This document shows, one piece after another, positions 43,415 through 52,942 of a stretch of 64,000 nucleotides of DNA; the first letter of the stretch is position 1, and every line of letters starts with the position of its first letter. Source of the stretch: a bacterium BRH_c32 (GTDB lineage: Bacteria > Bacteroidota > Ignavibacteria > Ignavibacteriales > Melioribacteraceae); the NCBI GenBank assembly GCA_001516025.1, contig LOEU01000025.1:62001-126000 (forward strand), read 5' to 3'. Under the pieces are notes generated by a model. It was not told the DNA's origin. It ran no database searches and saw only the letters and a program-made list of their open reading frames with translations. The position numbers were made by a program, and so were the translations under genes.

Positions 43415-44506
43415 ATGAAAATCCTTGTGATTCAAACTGCATTTCTCGGCGATGCAATACTTACTCTTCCTTTAATTCAAAAACTGCATTCAAAATATCC
43501 CGAAAGTAAAATATCGGTAATTGCTATTCCTGCTTCAAAAGAGATATTTAATGCCTCAGAATATGTTCATAATACAATTGTATATGATAAAAAAGGGAAG
43601 GATAAATCATTAAAATCTTTTTTTCGACTCCTTATAAAAATTCGCAAAGAAAAATTCGATAAAATCTATTCTCCGCATCGGTCATTTAGAAGTTCACTAA
43701 TAGTTGCTTTAAGTGGAACCAAAGAAACATTTGGTTTTAATACTTCATCAATGAGTGTTATCTATAAAAATATCGTTGAGTATAAAAAAGAGATCCATGA
43801 AGTTGCCCGAAATCTATTTCTCGGTGGATTTGATATTAGCGGAGATAATTGGAAAATATTTCCTGATATAAAAATTTCTCCCGAAACAAATAAGAAAATA
43901 GAGAACGAAATTAAGAGAAACTTCAGAAATGAATTTATTACGATAGCAATAGGTTCAGTCTGGGCTACTAAAAAATATCCGATTGAGTATTTTTCAGAAC
44001 TCGCTAAATATTTTATTTCAATTGGCTATGAGGTTGCATTGATTGGAGGTAAAGAAGACGTAAATGAGTCAGAAACGCTTTCAAATTCATTGGGCACTAA
44101 CATTGTCTCTTTCGCAGGAAAACTCTCTCTAATCGAATCTATTACGCTTATAAACCGAAGTAAACTCTTGATCTGTAACGACAGTGCGCCTACGCATCTT
44201 GGTATGGCTACATTTAAACGTCCACCTTTGATTCCTCTAACAGAACCCGTAATCACTAAGCATCTTGGTTTGGCAACTTCCACTCCGGTAATAACATTAT
44301 ATTGCTCGACATTAAAAGAATTTGGATTCTATCCTTACGCAGATAATAATCTGATTTTAAGCTATGATAATTTGGATTGTAAGCCGTGCGGAATTCATGG
44401 AAGAACAAAATGTCCGCTCAATCATTTTAATTGTGGATATAAACTAACGCCTCAATTTGTAATAGATATGATTAATACTAATATTCTAAATAAGAAATTG
44501 AATTGA
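43415..44506 (+). CDS. GT9 heptosyltransferase-like protein with an insertion in the donor-site motif
   Basis: A 363-residue GT-B enzyme of the ADP-heptose:LPS heptosyltransferase family, starting KILVIQTAFLGDAILTLPLI, which is diagnostic. LLICNDSAPTHLGMAT near residue 255-268 is the donor-site motif. It is oddly followed about 22 residues later by a second copy-like HLGLATSTPVITLYCST (the first HLG begins at residue 261, the second at 283). Family members normally run straight from NDSAPTHLAAA into the PVIALYG segment. The C-terminal CKPCGIHGRTKCPLNHFNC is a cysteine-rich segment that occurs in many GT9 members. It probably builds the LPS inner core. Confidence 0.9.
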   Translation: MKILVIQTAFLGDAILTLPLIQKLHSKYPESKISVIAIPASKEIFNASEYVHNTIVYDKKGKDKSLKSFFRLLIKIRKEKFDKIYSPHRSFRSSLIVALSGTKETFGFNTSSMSVIYKNIVEYKKEIHEVARNLFLGGFDISGDNWKIFPDIKISPETNKKIENEIKRNFRNEFITIAIGSVWATKKYPIEYFSELAKYFISIGYEVALIGGKEDVNESETLSNSLGTNIVSFAGKLSLIESITLINRSKLLICNDSAPTHLGMATFKRPPLIPLTEPVITKHLGLATSTPVITLYCSTLKEFGFYPYADNNLILSYDNLDCKPCGIHGRTKCPLNHFNCGYKLTPQFVIDMINTNILNKKLN

Positions 44507-44540
44507 TTTATCCTTATATTTCGCTAAATAATTTAAGAAT

Positions 44541-45377
44541 ATGAACTGGTTTAGTCTAAAAGATATTAAAGAATCGTCGATATTAGTAACCCCTAATTTC
44601 CCATCGACAACTACGAAACGATTCAAGTTTACAATTCTCGCACTAGCGGGCTATGTTACTATTGCCATTTTTTTAATTGGGTTGCTTACGATTTTGTTCT
44701 TGGCAATCACTCCATTAGGAAGTGCACTCACATTTTTAGAAACAACTGAAATAAAACAACAGAAAAAAGAGATTCAACAACTTGAGAAGCAAGTATTAAT
44801 TCTTTCCGAACAAGTTGAATCTATTTCATCAGTAAATAAACGATTGAAGATGGCAATGATGCTTGCCGGTTCAGATAAGATCGATACCTCATCGGTGCTA
44901 TATGATTCATTAAAGCAATTCAAAAAGCCGGGGATGAAAATCACTAATAATATTTATTCTGTATTTATTGATTTACTAAATAAATTCACGGTAAATGAAG
45001 ATTCATTGAAAATATTATATTTTTTAAAACCGATAAATGGAGTTGTAACGCAAAAATTTAATCCATTGAATAATCATCTCGGAATCGATTACGGAGCAAA
45101 AATTGGAACTCCGGTTTATGCTTCGCTATCCGGTATTGTAATTCATTCCGGTTATTCGATTGAATATGGATATTCATTGATTATCCAAAGCGGTAATTAT
45201 CTTGCAATGTATAAACATTGCAGTGAGTTAATAAAAAAAGAAAGGGAATTTGTCAGGCAGGGTGAGCTAATCGCATTGAGCGGTAATTCAGGAAGCAACA
45301 CATCCGGTCCTCACCTCCATTTTGAAGTGTGGGAAAATGGTAAAGCAATTAATCCCGATCTGCTTCTTACAAAATAG
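44541..45377 (+). CDS. Membrane-anchored M23 family metallopeptidase (LytM domain)
   Basis: A 278-residue protein with one TM helix (about 33-57), a coiled-coil stretch (about 70-105) and a C-terminal LytM domain. The zinc site is complete: HLGIDYG (H and D), YKHCSE and GPHLHFEVWE. It should therefore be an active peptidoglycan endopeptidase or hydrolase facing the periplasm, unlike EnvC-type inactive LytM proteins. Eight bases separate it from the bactofilin gene, a pairing seen in many bacteria where bactofilins localise such hydrolases for cell-shape control. Confidence 0.92.
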   Translation: MNWFSLKDIKESSILVTPNFPSTTTKRFKFTILALAGYVTIAIFLIGLLTILFLAITPLGSALTFLETTEIKQQKKEIQQLEKQVLILSEQVESISSVNKRLKMAMMLAGSDKIDTSSVLYDSLKQFKKPGMKITNNIYSVFIDLLNKFTVNEDSLKILYFLKPINGVVTQKFNPLNNHLGIDYGAKIGTPVYASLSGIVIHSGYSIEYGYSLIIQSGNYLAMYKHCSELIKKEREFVRQGELIALSGNSGSNTSGPHLHFEVWENGKAINPDLLLTK

Positions 45378-45385
45378 GGGAATGT

Positions 45386-45739
45386 ATGATAAGTAAAAAA
45401 GAATCTTCTTCAGCAGATGAAGTGAGTATTTTAAGCAATGGCGTTACTATTGACGGCAATATTACAAGTAAAAGTAATATCAGGATTGATGGTATAATTA
45501 ATGGCAACGTCAATGTTAATGGTAATCTAACTCTTGGCGATAGTTCTTATATTAAGGGTAATGTTAATGCACGCATAGTAACATTAAGCGGAAAAATTGA
45601 AGGAACGGTTAATTCAACTGAGAAAATTAAATTAGAATCTCGTTCGGAATTAATCGGTGATTTAATTACAAAAGTATTGATAGTCGAAGAAGGTGCTAAA
45701 TTCAATGGCAGCAGTTCGATGAGCAAGCAGGAAGCATAA
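45386..45739 (+). CDS. Bactofilin
   Basis: A 117-residue beta-helix cytoskeletal protein. The hallmark sequence GVTIDGNITSKSNIRIDGII then NGNVNVNGNLTLGDSSYIKG shows the six-residue repeat with G/N turns. Bactofilins polymerise without nucleotide under the membrane and position cell-wall enzymes. The gene follows the M23 peptidase gene after eight bases, so the two probably act together. The tail is short. Confidence 0.94.
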   Translation: MISKKESSSADEVSILSNGVTIDGNITSKSNIRIDGIINGNVNVNGNLTLGDSSYIKGNVNARIVTLSGKIEGTVNSTEKIKLESRSELIGDLITKVLIVEEGAKFNGSSSMSKQEA

Positions 45740-45747
45740 TAAAAATA

Positions 45748-45993
45748 GTGGTTCAGAAAAAATTTAAAAGTGTCGCTGAAAGTATGCATCAAGCAGGTCC
45801 TTATCTTGGACTTGGAACTCAACTGGCGGCTACTATTGTGGCAATGTTTTTTCTTGGAAGGTGGTTAGATGAACAGTTTAATACATTTCCAATATTGATT
45901 TTGATTTTCACATTTGCAGGCGCTGCCGCAGGTTTATATAATTTTATTAAAACTGTTCTTGAATTAAACGAGAAAAGAAAAAAAGGGAAGTGA
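45748..45993 (+). CDS. atpZ: AtpZ/AtpI-family membrane protein
   Basis: An 81-residue protein with two TM helices (about 20-40 and 47-68): GLGTQLAATIVAMFFLGRWL followed by DEQFNTFPILILIFTFAGAA. This is the pattern of the F-type ATPase gene 1 (AtpZ) family, which is linked to assembly or ion supply of the synthase. It starts at GTG eight bases after the bactofilin stop and lies at the head of the atp operon. Confidence 0.87.
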   Translation: MVQKKFKSVAESMHQAGPYLGLGTQLAATIVAMFFLGRWLDEQFNTFPILILIFTFAGAAAGLYNFIKTVLELNEKRKKGK

Positions 45994-45994
45994 T

Positions 45995-46303
45995 TTGTAC
46001 GAATTCGGAGAAAATGTTGGATTATGGTCTGTTTTTATAGCAATTTGTTTGAATTTGCTCAATTTTGGGATTTTTTTATTTTTTTCTCGTGGTCTAAAAG
46101 AAAAATCGAATAAATCTTTTATTACTTCAGCATTGGGTGGTATTGGTTTCAGGATGTTATTTATTTTACTATCTTTCTTTATTGTACTAAAATTCTTGAA
46201 AATTGACAAATATTCGTTTATTTTTACATTCTTTGTAATTTATATTTTCTTTTTAGTTATTGAAATAATGTTATTACGGAACATAGGGAAAAAACCAAAA
46301 TAA
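45995..46303 (+). CDS. Small membrane protein at the head of the atp operon (AtpI-like)
   Basis: A 102-residue protein with about four TM helices (around 10-29, 43-66, 68-90). The order atpZ, small membrane protein, atpB and the four-helix layout match AtpI (ATP synthase subunit I), a c-ring assembly factor, but the sequence itself is too divergent for me to identify. It starts at TTG and its stop abuts the atpB start. Another unknown small membrane protein cannot be excluded. Confidence 0.65.
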   Translation: MYEFGENVGLWSVFIAICLNLLNFGIFLFFSRGLKEKSNKSFITSALGGIGFRMLFILLSFFIVLKFLKIDKYSFIFTFFVIYIFFLVIEIMLLRNIGKKPK

Positions 46304-47152
46304 GTGACAACTTTAGATACTTTACATACTGCTGCCGATAGCTTAAAAACTGCTATTGCAACAAAGACTCAGGATACCGGTTGGATAATGCATCATATTC
46401 TCGATTCGAGAGAATTAGATTTTCCTCCTTTCGGAGTAATTCATTTACCTGAAATTCATTTATTCGGTATTGACCTTTCTATTACGAAGCATCTCGTTTT
46501 TATCTGGCTTGCTGTTATTATTTTGAGTTTTGTTTTAATTAGAGCAGCAAAGTCATACAAAAAATCACGAATACCTAAAGGATTCAATAATGTTCTTGAA
46601 GTGCTAATAGTTTTTGTCAGAGATGAAATTGCAGCACCTACAATCGGAAAAGGTTTTGAAAGATTTTTACCATATTTGCTTACTGTATTCTTTTTTATTC
46701 TTACGGCAAATTTTATCGGCTTAGTGCCTTATTCTTCCACCTCTACAAGTAATATATCAGTTACTGCCGCTCTTGCTTTAATTTCATTCGCGGTTATACA
46801 GATAGGGGGGATGATGAAGAATGGAGTATTTGGTTATTTTAGAGGTCTAATACCTCATGGAATCCCGTCATGGCTTCTTCCTATTATGATTGTCGTGGAG
46901 CTTTTAGGTTTATTTACAAAACCATTTGCATTAGCCATTCGTCTTTTCGCAAATATGACGGCCGGACATATTGTAATTATGGCACTTATTGGATTGATAT
47001 TTATTCTAAGGACTTATTTTGTAGTTCCTGTCTCAATATCATTCGCACTCTTTATTTATTTATTGGAAATTTTGGTAGCATTAATACAAGCATATATTTT
47101 TACAATGCTCTCCTCATTATTTATTGGGATGGCAGTACATCAGGAACATTAG
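46304..47152 (+). CDS. atpB: F0F1 ATP synthase subunit a
   Basis: A 282-residue membrane protein with five or six helices. The conserved stretch GLFTKPFALAIRLFANMTAG then HIVIMALIG holds the essential arginine of the proton channel, and the last helix carries LEILVALIQAYIFTMLSSLF. The N-terminal about 50 residues are a hydrophilic extension common in this lineage. It starts at GTG directly after the small membrane gene. It forms the stator half-channels with the c-ring. Confidence 0.95.
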   Translation: MTTLDTLHTAADSLKTAIATKTQDTGWIMHHILDSRELDFPPFGVIHLPEIHLFGIDLSITKHLVFIWLAVIILSFVLIRAAKSYKKSRIPKGFNNVLEVLIVFVRDEIAAPTIGKGFERFLPYLLTVFFFILTANFIGLVPYSSTSTSNISVTAALALISFAVIQIGGMMKNGVFGYFRGLIPHGIPSWLLPIMIVVELLGLFTKPFALAIRLFANMTAGHIVIMALIGLIFILRTYFVVPVSISFALFIYLLEILVALIQAYIFTMLSSLFIGMAVHQEH

Positions 47153-47191
47153 AATAAACAAAAACAAATTAGTTATAAAAGGAGGAATTAA

Positions 47192-47410
47192 ATGGAATAC
47201 GCATATTTAGCAGCCGGATTTAGCGCAGCTTTAACAGTTATTGGCGGTGCCTTTGGTATTGGTAAATTAGCAAGTGCTGCAATGGAAGCAAGCGGTCGTC
47301 AGCCTGAAGCTGCCGGTGATATTAGAACTTCTATGATTATTGCTGCTGCCCTTATTGAAGGTATTTCTTTATTTGCATTAGTTATTTGTATTCTTTTAGC
47401 TCTTAAATAA
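47192..47410 (+). CDS. atpE: F0F1 ATP synthase subunit c
   Basis: A 72-residue hairpin proteolipid. The loop GRQPEAAGDIRT and the second helix AAALIEGISLFALVICILL, with its carboxylate in LIEG, identify it. Compared with the sodium-type c subunit of Ilyobacter, the Gln of helix 1 is Ile here and the Ser-Thr after the Glu is Gly-Ile, so the ring most likely carries protons (inference). A very strong AAAGGAGG Shine-Dalgarno precedes it, fitting the high copy number of c. Confidence 0.96.
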   Translation: MEYAYLAAGFSAALTVIGGAFGIGKLASAAMEASGRQPEAAGDIRTSMIIAAALIEGISLFALVICILLALK

Positions 47411-47444
47411 GAGTTATAGAATTTAATCCAATTTAAGGAAGAAA

Positions 47445-47990
47445 ATGTTATTATCTAAGGTTGTTGCAATTATTGCGCTTTCAGGTGGAGAAGCCGGCGG
47501 AAGTCCGCTCGATGTTAATCCCGGTCTTATTCTTTGGACTATCATTACTTTTATTTTGCTGATGGTTATATTGAAAAAAGCGGCTTGGAAACCGATTCTT
47601 AATTCACTTTCCGAAAGAGAACTTTTTATTAAAGATTCCCTAGAGAAAGCCGAGAAAGCGCGTCTTGATGCCGAAAAATTAATTCAAGATAACAAATCTG
47701 CCATGGTTAAAGCTGAACAGGAAGCTCAACTTCTAATTGAACAAACTCGTGAGTATTCTGAAAAGCTTAAATCTCAAATGCTCGATGAAAGCAAAGCTCA
47801 ATCTGCTAAAATGATTGATGATGCCAAAGCAGAAATCGAAAGAAAAAATCAGGAAGCTTTTGTTAAGCTTAAAAATCAAGTGGCTGAAATTGCTGTTGAT
47901 GCAGCTGAAAAAATTATTCGTTCTAACTTAGATAAAGAAAAACAAGTTGGTATTGTTAACAAGTATTTAGATGAACTTCAGAAAAATTAA
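47445..47990 (+). CDS. atpF: F0F1 ATP synthase subunit b
   Basis: A 181-residue stalk protein with one N-terminal TM helix ([20 protein letters not shown], about 28-48) and a long charged helix that dimerises and reaches up to F1. [13 protein letters not shown] following the TM is the typical b-subunit junction. The first about 20 residues, ending [13 protein letters not shown], are a short extension in front of the helix. It lies between atpE and atpH in standard order. Confidence 0.94.
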   Translation: MLLSKVVAIIALSGGEAGGSPLDVNPGLILWTIITFILLMVILKKAAWKPILNSLSERELFIKDSLEKAEKARLDAEKLIQDNKSAMVKAEQEAQLLIEQTREYSEKLKSQMLDESKAQSAKMIDDAKAEIERKNQEAFVKLKNQVAEIAVDAAEKIIRSNLDKEKQVGIVNKYLDELQKN

Positions 47991-47992
47991 TT

Positions 47993-48547
47993 ATGGGAAA
48001 TTTTAGAGTTGCTTCAAGATATGCTAAATCACTAATTCGTCTTTCCGAAGAAAAGGATATTTTTAATTCTGTTGCGGAAAGTGCGGACTTGGTATTTAAT
48101 ACCCTAAAAAATTCTAAGGAACTTCGAGCTGTTTTAAGAAATCCTGTCGTTAAACAGGAGATTAAGAAAGAAGTGCTTAAAGAAATTTTTTCGGGAAAAG
48201 TTACTTCTGAAGTTGATACCTTTTTTAATTTAGTAATAGAACATAATCGCGAAGATATTCTTTTTGAAATTATTACACGATTCATTGATCTTAAAAATGA
48301 AAAATTAGGTATTGTAAATGCAGTTGTAAAATCGGCAATTGATTTAGATGATGAATCAAAAGCGAGAATTTTAAAGGAGCTTGAAGATTTTACAAAGAAA
48401 AAAGTGATTATCACTTTTAAAGTAGATAGCAGTTTAATTGGCGGTTTTATGGTCCTGATCAATGATCAAGTGATTGATTCGAGTATCAAAAATCAATTAA
48501 AACTTCTAAAGAAAAAATTAGTGTCAGAAACTATTCTAAACAATTAG
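47993..48547 (+). CDS. atpH: F0F1 ATP synthase subunit delta
   Basis: A 184-residue peripheral stalk subunit. It begins [16 protein letters not shown], the family signature, and has [19 protein letters not shown] in the middle and the C-terminal domain with [18 protein letters not shown] and [14 protein letters not shown]. It links subunit b to the alpha subunits. Two bases separate it from atpF. Confidence 0.95.
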   Translation: MGNFRVASRYAKSLIRLSEEKDIFNSVAESADLVFNTLKNSKELRAVLRNPVVKQEIKKEVLKEIFSGKVTSEVDTFFNLVIEHNREDILFEIITRFIDLKNEKLGIVNAVVKSAIDLDDESKARILKELEDFTKKKVIITFKVDSSLIGGFMVLINDQVIDSSIKNQLKLLKKKLVSETILNN

Positions 48548-48569
48548 ACGAAAAATTAGGAAAAAGAAA

Positions 48570-50117
48570 ATGGCTGAAGTAAGACCCGACGAGGTGTCTC
48601 GAATATTAAAGAAGCAATTAGCAGGATTTGAAAGCGAATCTGAAATTTATGATGTAGGCACTGTTTTACAGGTCGGTGATGGTATTGCTAGAGTTTATGG
48701 ACTATCGCAAGTGATGGCAAGTGAGCTTGTTGAATTCCCGCATGGAATTATGGGAATGGTTCTTAATCTTGAAGAAGATAGTGTTGGCTGCGTGCTCTTT
48801 GGTGAAGGCAGTTTAATTAAAGAAGGCGACGAAGTAAGAAGAACAAAACGAGTAGCTTCTTTCCCCGTAGGTGAAAAATTACTTGGCAGAGTTGTAGATC
48901 CATTGGGTGAGCCACTTGATGGAAAAGGTCCTGTCCAATCGGAATTTTTCTCGCCAATTGAAAGAAAAGCACTTGGTGTAATTCAGCGTCAACCGGTTAA
49001 AGAAGCTCTTCAAACAGGCATAGTAGCCGTTGATGCAATGATTCCAATCGGTCGTGGCCAAAGGGAATTAATTATCGGAGATAGACAAACGGGTAAAACT
49101 GCTGTTGCTATCGATGCGATTATTAATCAAAAACATACACATACCGAAGAAGCTAAAAGATTAGGTATTAATCCGGTATATTGTATCTATGTAGCAATAG
49201 GTCAGAAAGCATCAACCGTTGCGCAGGTAGTCGGAAAACTTCAAGAGCTTGGAGCAATGGAATATACCACTGTAATATCAGCCGCTGCATCCACTCCTGC
49301 ACCACTTCAGTTTATAGCACCATATTCGGGTTCTACAATGGGTGAATACTTCAGAGATTCAGGAAGACACGCTCTGGTTGTTTATGATGATCTTTCAAAA
49401 CAAGCAGTAGCATATAGAGAATTATCTTTATTATTAAGAAGACCTCCGGGACGTGAAGCATATCCGGGAGACGTTTTCTATCTCCATTCAAGATTATTAG
49501 AGAGAGCTTCGAAGCTTAGCGATGATCTTGGCGGTGGTAGTCTTACAGCACTTCCTATTATTGAAACTCAGCAGGGAGACGTTTCTGCTTATATCCCTAC
49601 AAACGTTATCTCTATTACTGACGGTCAGATTTATCTCGAACCGAATTTATTTAACTCGGGCGTAAGACCGGCTATTAACGTTGGAATTTCGGTTTCACGT
49701 GTGGGTGGTAATGCTCAGATTAAAGCTATGAGAAAAGTAGCAGGAACTCTTAAATTAGATCTGGCTCAATATAGAGAGTTAGAAGCATTCTCAAAATTTG
49801 GTTCTGATTTAGATAAAGCTACAACTAGAACACTCGCTAAAGGGGCTCGTCTTGTGGAATTACTCAAGCAAGCACAGTATGCTCCGCTTCCAATTGAAAA
49901 ACAGGTCGTGAGCGTTTATCTCGGTACTAATAATTATTTTGAAAATGTTCCGATTAAAAGTTTGAAAAAATTTGAAAACGAATTTCTCGAATATGTTGAA
50001 TTAAGATATCCTCAAATTTTTGAATCTATTCGTTCAGAAAAAGTATTAACTGAACCAACATTAGAAAATATTAAAAAAGCATTTTCGGAATTTTCCGAAA
50101 AATTTAATGCAGCTTAA
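48570..50117 (+). CDS. atpA: F0F1 ATP synthase subunit alpha
   Basis: A 515-residue non-catalytic nucleotide-binding subunit. It shows the P-loop GDRQTGKT (170-177), the beta-barrel start with [51 protein letters not shown], and [20 protein letters not shown] including the arginine finger near SVSRVGG. Full length and intact. The catalytic beta subunit gene is not in this operon. Confidence 0.98.
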   Translation: MAEVRPDEVSRILKKQLAGFESESEIYDVGTVLQVGDGIARVYGLSQVMASELVEFPHGIMGMVLNLEEDSVGCVLFGEGSLIKEGDEVRRTKRVASFPVGEKLLGRVVDPLGEPLDGKGPVQSEFFSPIERKALGVIQRQPVKEALQTGIVAVDAMIPIGRGQRELIIGDRQTGKTAVAIDAIINQKHTHTEEAKRLGINPVYCIYVAIGQKASTVAQVVGKLQELGAMEYTTVISAAASTPAPLQFIAPYSGSTMGEYFRDSGRHALVVYDDLSKQAVAYRELSLLLRRPPGREAYPGDVFYLHSRLLERASKLSDDLGGGSLTALPIIETQQGDVSAYIPTNVISITDGQIYLEPNLFNSGVRPAINVGISVSRVGGNAQIKAMRKVAGTLKLDLAQYRELEAFSKFGSDLDKATTRTLAKGARLVELLKQAQYAPLPIEKQVVSVYLGTNNYFENVPIKSLKKFENEFLEYVELRYPQIFESIRSEKVLTEPTLENIKKAFSEFSEKFNAA

Positions 50118-50136
50118 AAGGTAAACTTTATTTCAT

Positions 50137-51021
50137 ATGGCAACATTACGGGACATAAAAGGTAGAATAGGCGGAATTAAAAGTACGCAGCAAATAACAA
50201 AAGCTATGAAAATGGTTGCTGCTGCGCGCTTGAGAAGAGCGCAAGAAAATGCTCTTAATGCACGTCCTTATTCTAAAAAGATTACCGAACTCCTTAATAA
50301 TTTATTAAGTGTAGAAAAAAATATTGAAAGTGATTTGATTCAGGAAAGAGAAATCAAGAATATTGCTGTTGTCGTTGTTACTTCTGATCGTGGTCTTTGC
50401 GGTGGTTTTAATATGAATATTATTAGAACTGTCGAAGAATTATTAAAAGGGGAATATTCGAATTACGTTGCAGGAGACAATTTACAGCTTTATTGCATCG
50501 GGAAAAAAGGTGCTGATTATTTCTCTAAACGTTTTAATAATGTACCCGGAAATTATTCGGGTATTTTCTCTCATCTCAAGTTTGATTTTGCTGCTAAATT
50601 AATTGCTGATTTAAAATTCAAATTCCTAAATCATGAGATCGATAGACTTGTTGTTGTTTATAATGAATTTAAATCGGTAGTTACACAGAATGTGCGTATT
50701 GAGCAGCTCTTACCTATAAAACCGGAAATTACAACCGAAGATAATAAGTTAGATAACGTTGAATATATTTACGAGCCGGATAAGTCAGCAATTATTAATT
50801 CTTTATTGCCAAAATATTTGAATACTCAAATGTGGAAAATATTACTAGAATCTTATACCGCAGAATTAGGTGCCAGAATGACAGCAATGGATATGGCTAC
50901 TGAAAATGCTAAAGAATTAATTAAGTCGCTTCAATTGACTTATAACAAAATTAGACAGGCATCAATTACAACGGAGATTATTGAGATTGTTTCGGGTGCT
51001 AATTCCTTAAAAGAAAGTTAA
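50137..51021 (+). CDS. atpG: F0F1 ATP synthase subunit gamma
   Basis: A 294-residue central-stalk subunit. The N-terminal helix has DIKGRIGGIKSTQQITKAMK and MVAAARLRRAQ, the middle has VTSDRGLCGGFNMNI, and the C-terminal helix has ELGARMTAMDMATENAKEL and NKIRQASITTEIIEIVSGA, the best conserved parts of the family. It closes the atpBEFHAG group. atpD and atpC are not downstream; ffh follows instead. Confidence 0.97.
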   Translation: MATLRDIKGRIGGIKSTQQITKAMKMVAAARLRRAQENALNARPYSKKITELLNNLLSVEKNIESDLIQEREIKNIAVVVVTSDRGLCGGFNMNIIRTVEELLKGEYSNYVAGDNLQLYCIGKKGADYFSKRFNNVPGNYSGIFSHLKFDFAAKLIADLKFKFLNHEIDRLVVVYNEFKSVVTQNVRIEQLLPIKPEITTEDNKLDNVEYIYEPDKSAIINSLLPKYLNTQMWKILLESYTAELGARMTAMDMATENAKELIKSLQLTYNKIRQASITTEIIEIVSGANSLKES

Positions 51022-51074
51022 GATTTGAATTTGAATTTTTTTCAAATTTTGTTATCTTAAGGTTTGCGTGATTT

Positions 51075-52409
51075 ATGCTTGATGACATTACCTTAAAATT
51101 TGAACGAGTTCTTAAAAAAGTAACCGGTCAAGGTAAACTTTCCGAGAGTAATATCTCAGATAGTTTAAGAGAAATCCGTATTGCTTTACTTGATGCTGAC
51201 GTTAATTATAAAGTTGCTAAGCAATTTATTGATGATGTAAAAGTAAAAGCACTTGGACAAGAAGTATTAACTTCTATTACTCCCGGTCAATTAATCACAA
51301 AAATAATTTATGATGAATTGACTCAACTGATGGGAGGAAAGGGAACAGAGATTTCTCTTAATCCAAGCGGTGTAACGGTTATTCTTATTGTCGGACTTCA
51401 AGGTTCCGGTAAAACAACTTTTAGCGGAAAATTAGCAAAGTTTCTTACTGAACGAAAAAGAAATGTTCTTTTAACTGCTGCTGATATTTATAGACCTGCT
51501 GCTATTGAGCAATTGAAGATTCTGGGAAGTCAAATTAAAATCCCTGTGTTTTCAATTGACGGTGAAAAAAACGCCGTAAAGATAGCAGAAGAATCAATTA
51601 AATATGCTAAAGAAAATAATCTTAATACGGTAATTATTGATACAGCCGGTCGTCTTCATGTGGACGAAGAGATGATGAATGAAGTGGCTGCTATTAAAAA
51701 AGCAGTTAATCCATCAGAGACGTTATTCGTAGTTGATTCGATGACAGGCCAAGATGCAGTAAATTCGGCAAAGGCATTTAATGATAAACTCGAATTTAAC
51801 GGCATTGTTCTTACAAAGCTTGATGGTGATTCAAGAGGCGGATGCGCTCTCTCGATTAGAGCAGTGGTTGAGAAGCCGGTTAAGTTTATTAGCTTAGGAG
51901 AAAAACTCGATTCGATTGAGATTTTTTATCCCGAGCGTCTTGCTTCGAGAATTTTAGGTAGAGGTGATGTTGTTTCCCTTGTTGAAAAAGCTCAAAAGGA
52001 ATTCGATGAAAAAGATGCCGAAGATTTAGAAAAGAAAATTCTCACTAATAAATTTGATTTTGATGATTTTCTTAAGCAGATTAAGATGATTAAAAAAATG
52101 GGTTCATTGAAATCCATTTTAGGAATGATTCCCGGTCTCTCGTCATCGGTTAAAAATGCAGATGTCGATGATAATCAGCTTGTTAAGGTTGAAGCTATTG
52201 TTCAATCGATGACTAGAAAAGAGAGAACGAATCCGAAAATATTAAACGGAAGCCGCAGAAAAAGAATTGCTATTGGAAGCGGAACTTCTATTCAGGATGT
52301 AAATAGATTAATAAAGCAATTTGCCGACATGCAAAAAATGATGAAGATGCTAAATTCAAAAGGCGGAAAATCAATGCTTGGCAATTTGAAAAATTTTAGA
52401 GTAAATTAA
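51075..52409 (+). CDS. ffh: Signal recognition particle protein Ffh
   Basis: GTPase of the signal recognition particle, 444 residues. The N domain (about 1-85) precedes the G domain with GLQGSGKTT (P-loop near 108-116), TADIYRPAAIEQL, IDTAGRLHVDEEMM and LTKLDGDSRGG. A methionine-rich M domain follows from about residue 300 (MIKKMGSLKSILGMIPGL, MTRKERTNP, SGTSIQDVNRLIKQF, MQKMMKML), binding signal peptides and SRP RNA. It heads the ffh-rpsP-khpA-rimM-trmD-rplS order seen in many bacteria. Confidence 0.98.
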   Translation: MLDDITLKFERVLKKVTGQGKLSESNISDSLREIRIALLDADVNYKVAKQFIDDVKVKALGQEVLTSITPGQLITKIIYDELTQLMGGKGTEISLNPSGVTVILIVGLQGSGKTTFSGKLAKFLTERKRNVLLTAADIYRPAAIEQLKILGSQIKIPVFSIDGEKNAVKIAEESIKYAKENNLNTVIIDTAGRLHVDEEMMNEVAAIKKAVNPSETLFVVDSMTGQDAVNSAKAFNDKLEFNGIVLTKLDGDSRGGCALSIRAVVEKPVKFISLGEKLDSIEIFYPERLASRILGRGDVVSLVEKAQKEFDEKDAEDLEKKILTNKFDFDDFLKQIKMIKKMGSLKSILGMIPGLSSSVKNADVDDNQLVKVEAIVQSMTRKERTNPKILNGSRRKRIAIGSGTSIQDVNRLIKQFADMQKMMKMLNSKGGKSMLGNLKNFRVN

Positions 52410-52441
52410 GAATTAAATTATAATTAGGAGGTATATTAAAC

Positions 52442-52882
52442 TTGGCTGTTAGACTAAGACTAAAAAGGATGGGAAAGAAAAAGCAACCGGTATATAAATT
52501 GGTTGCAGCAGATGCAAGATCACCAAGAGATGGTAAGTTTATTGAGGCGATTGGTTTGTATAATCCGAAATCTGACCCTGCAGTTGTTGAAATTAATCAA
52601 GAAAGAGCGTTATATTGGCTTGGTGTTGGTGCTCAACCTACGGATACAGTAAGAAACTTGTTAAGTGCTGAAGGTGTTTTATTAAAACATAACTTAAAAT
52701 CGAAAAAAGTTTCAGAAGAGAAATTCAATTCTGAAGTAGAAGATTGGCAGAAAATGCAAGAAGCAAAAAAATTGGCTTCAGCCGGAAAAAGAGAAGCTAA
52801 AAAGAAATCCGCTGAAAAAGATTTGAATAAAAATAATGATGCAGCGGAAGTAAAGGGTACTGCTTCCGGAGAAAACGAATAA
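52442..52882 (+). CDS. rpsP: 30S ribosomal protein S16
   Basis: The first about 85 residues are a standard S16 ([57 protein letters not shown]). A tail of about 60 residues rich in Lys, Glu and Ala follows; E. coli S16 has 82 residues in total. Long charged tails on S16 occur in Bacteroidota-type relatives. It starts at TTG nine bases after AGGAGGT. The tail probably lies on the ribosome surface. Confidence 0.96.
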   Translation: MAVRLRLKRMGKKKQPVYKLVAADARSPRDGKFIEAIGLYNPKSDPAVVEINQERALYWLGVGAQPTDTVRNLLSAEGVLLKHNLKSKKVSEEKFNSEVEDWQKMQEAKKLASAGKREAKKKSAEKDLNKNNDAAEVKGTASGENE

Positions 52883-52942
52883 TTGATTTCGGATATCTGC
52901 ATTTAAAAAAGTACCCGTGTCCATTATTATATAGGTATTCCC

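Noticed and set aside
47956-48462. A 168-codon open frame on the minus strand over atpH
   Set aside because: It lies wholly across the well-supported atpF end and atpH, and its product has no coherent motif. It is an antisense shadow frame.
51028-51050. AATTTGAA/TTCAAATT hairpin between atpG and ffh
   Set aside because: All but two pairs are A-T and the following T-run is only four, so it is too weak to call a terminator.
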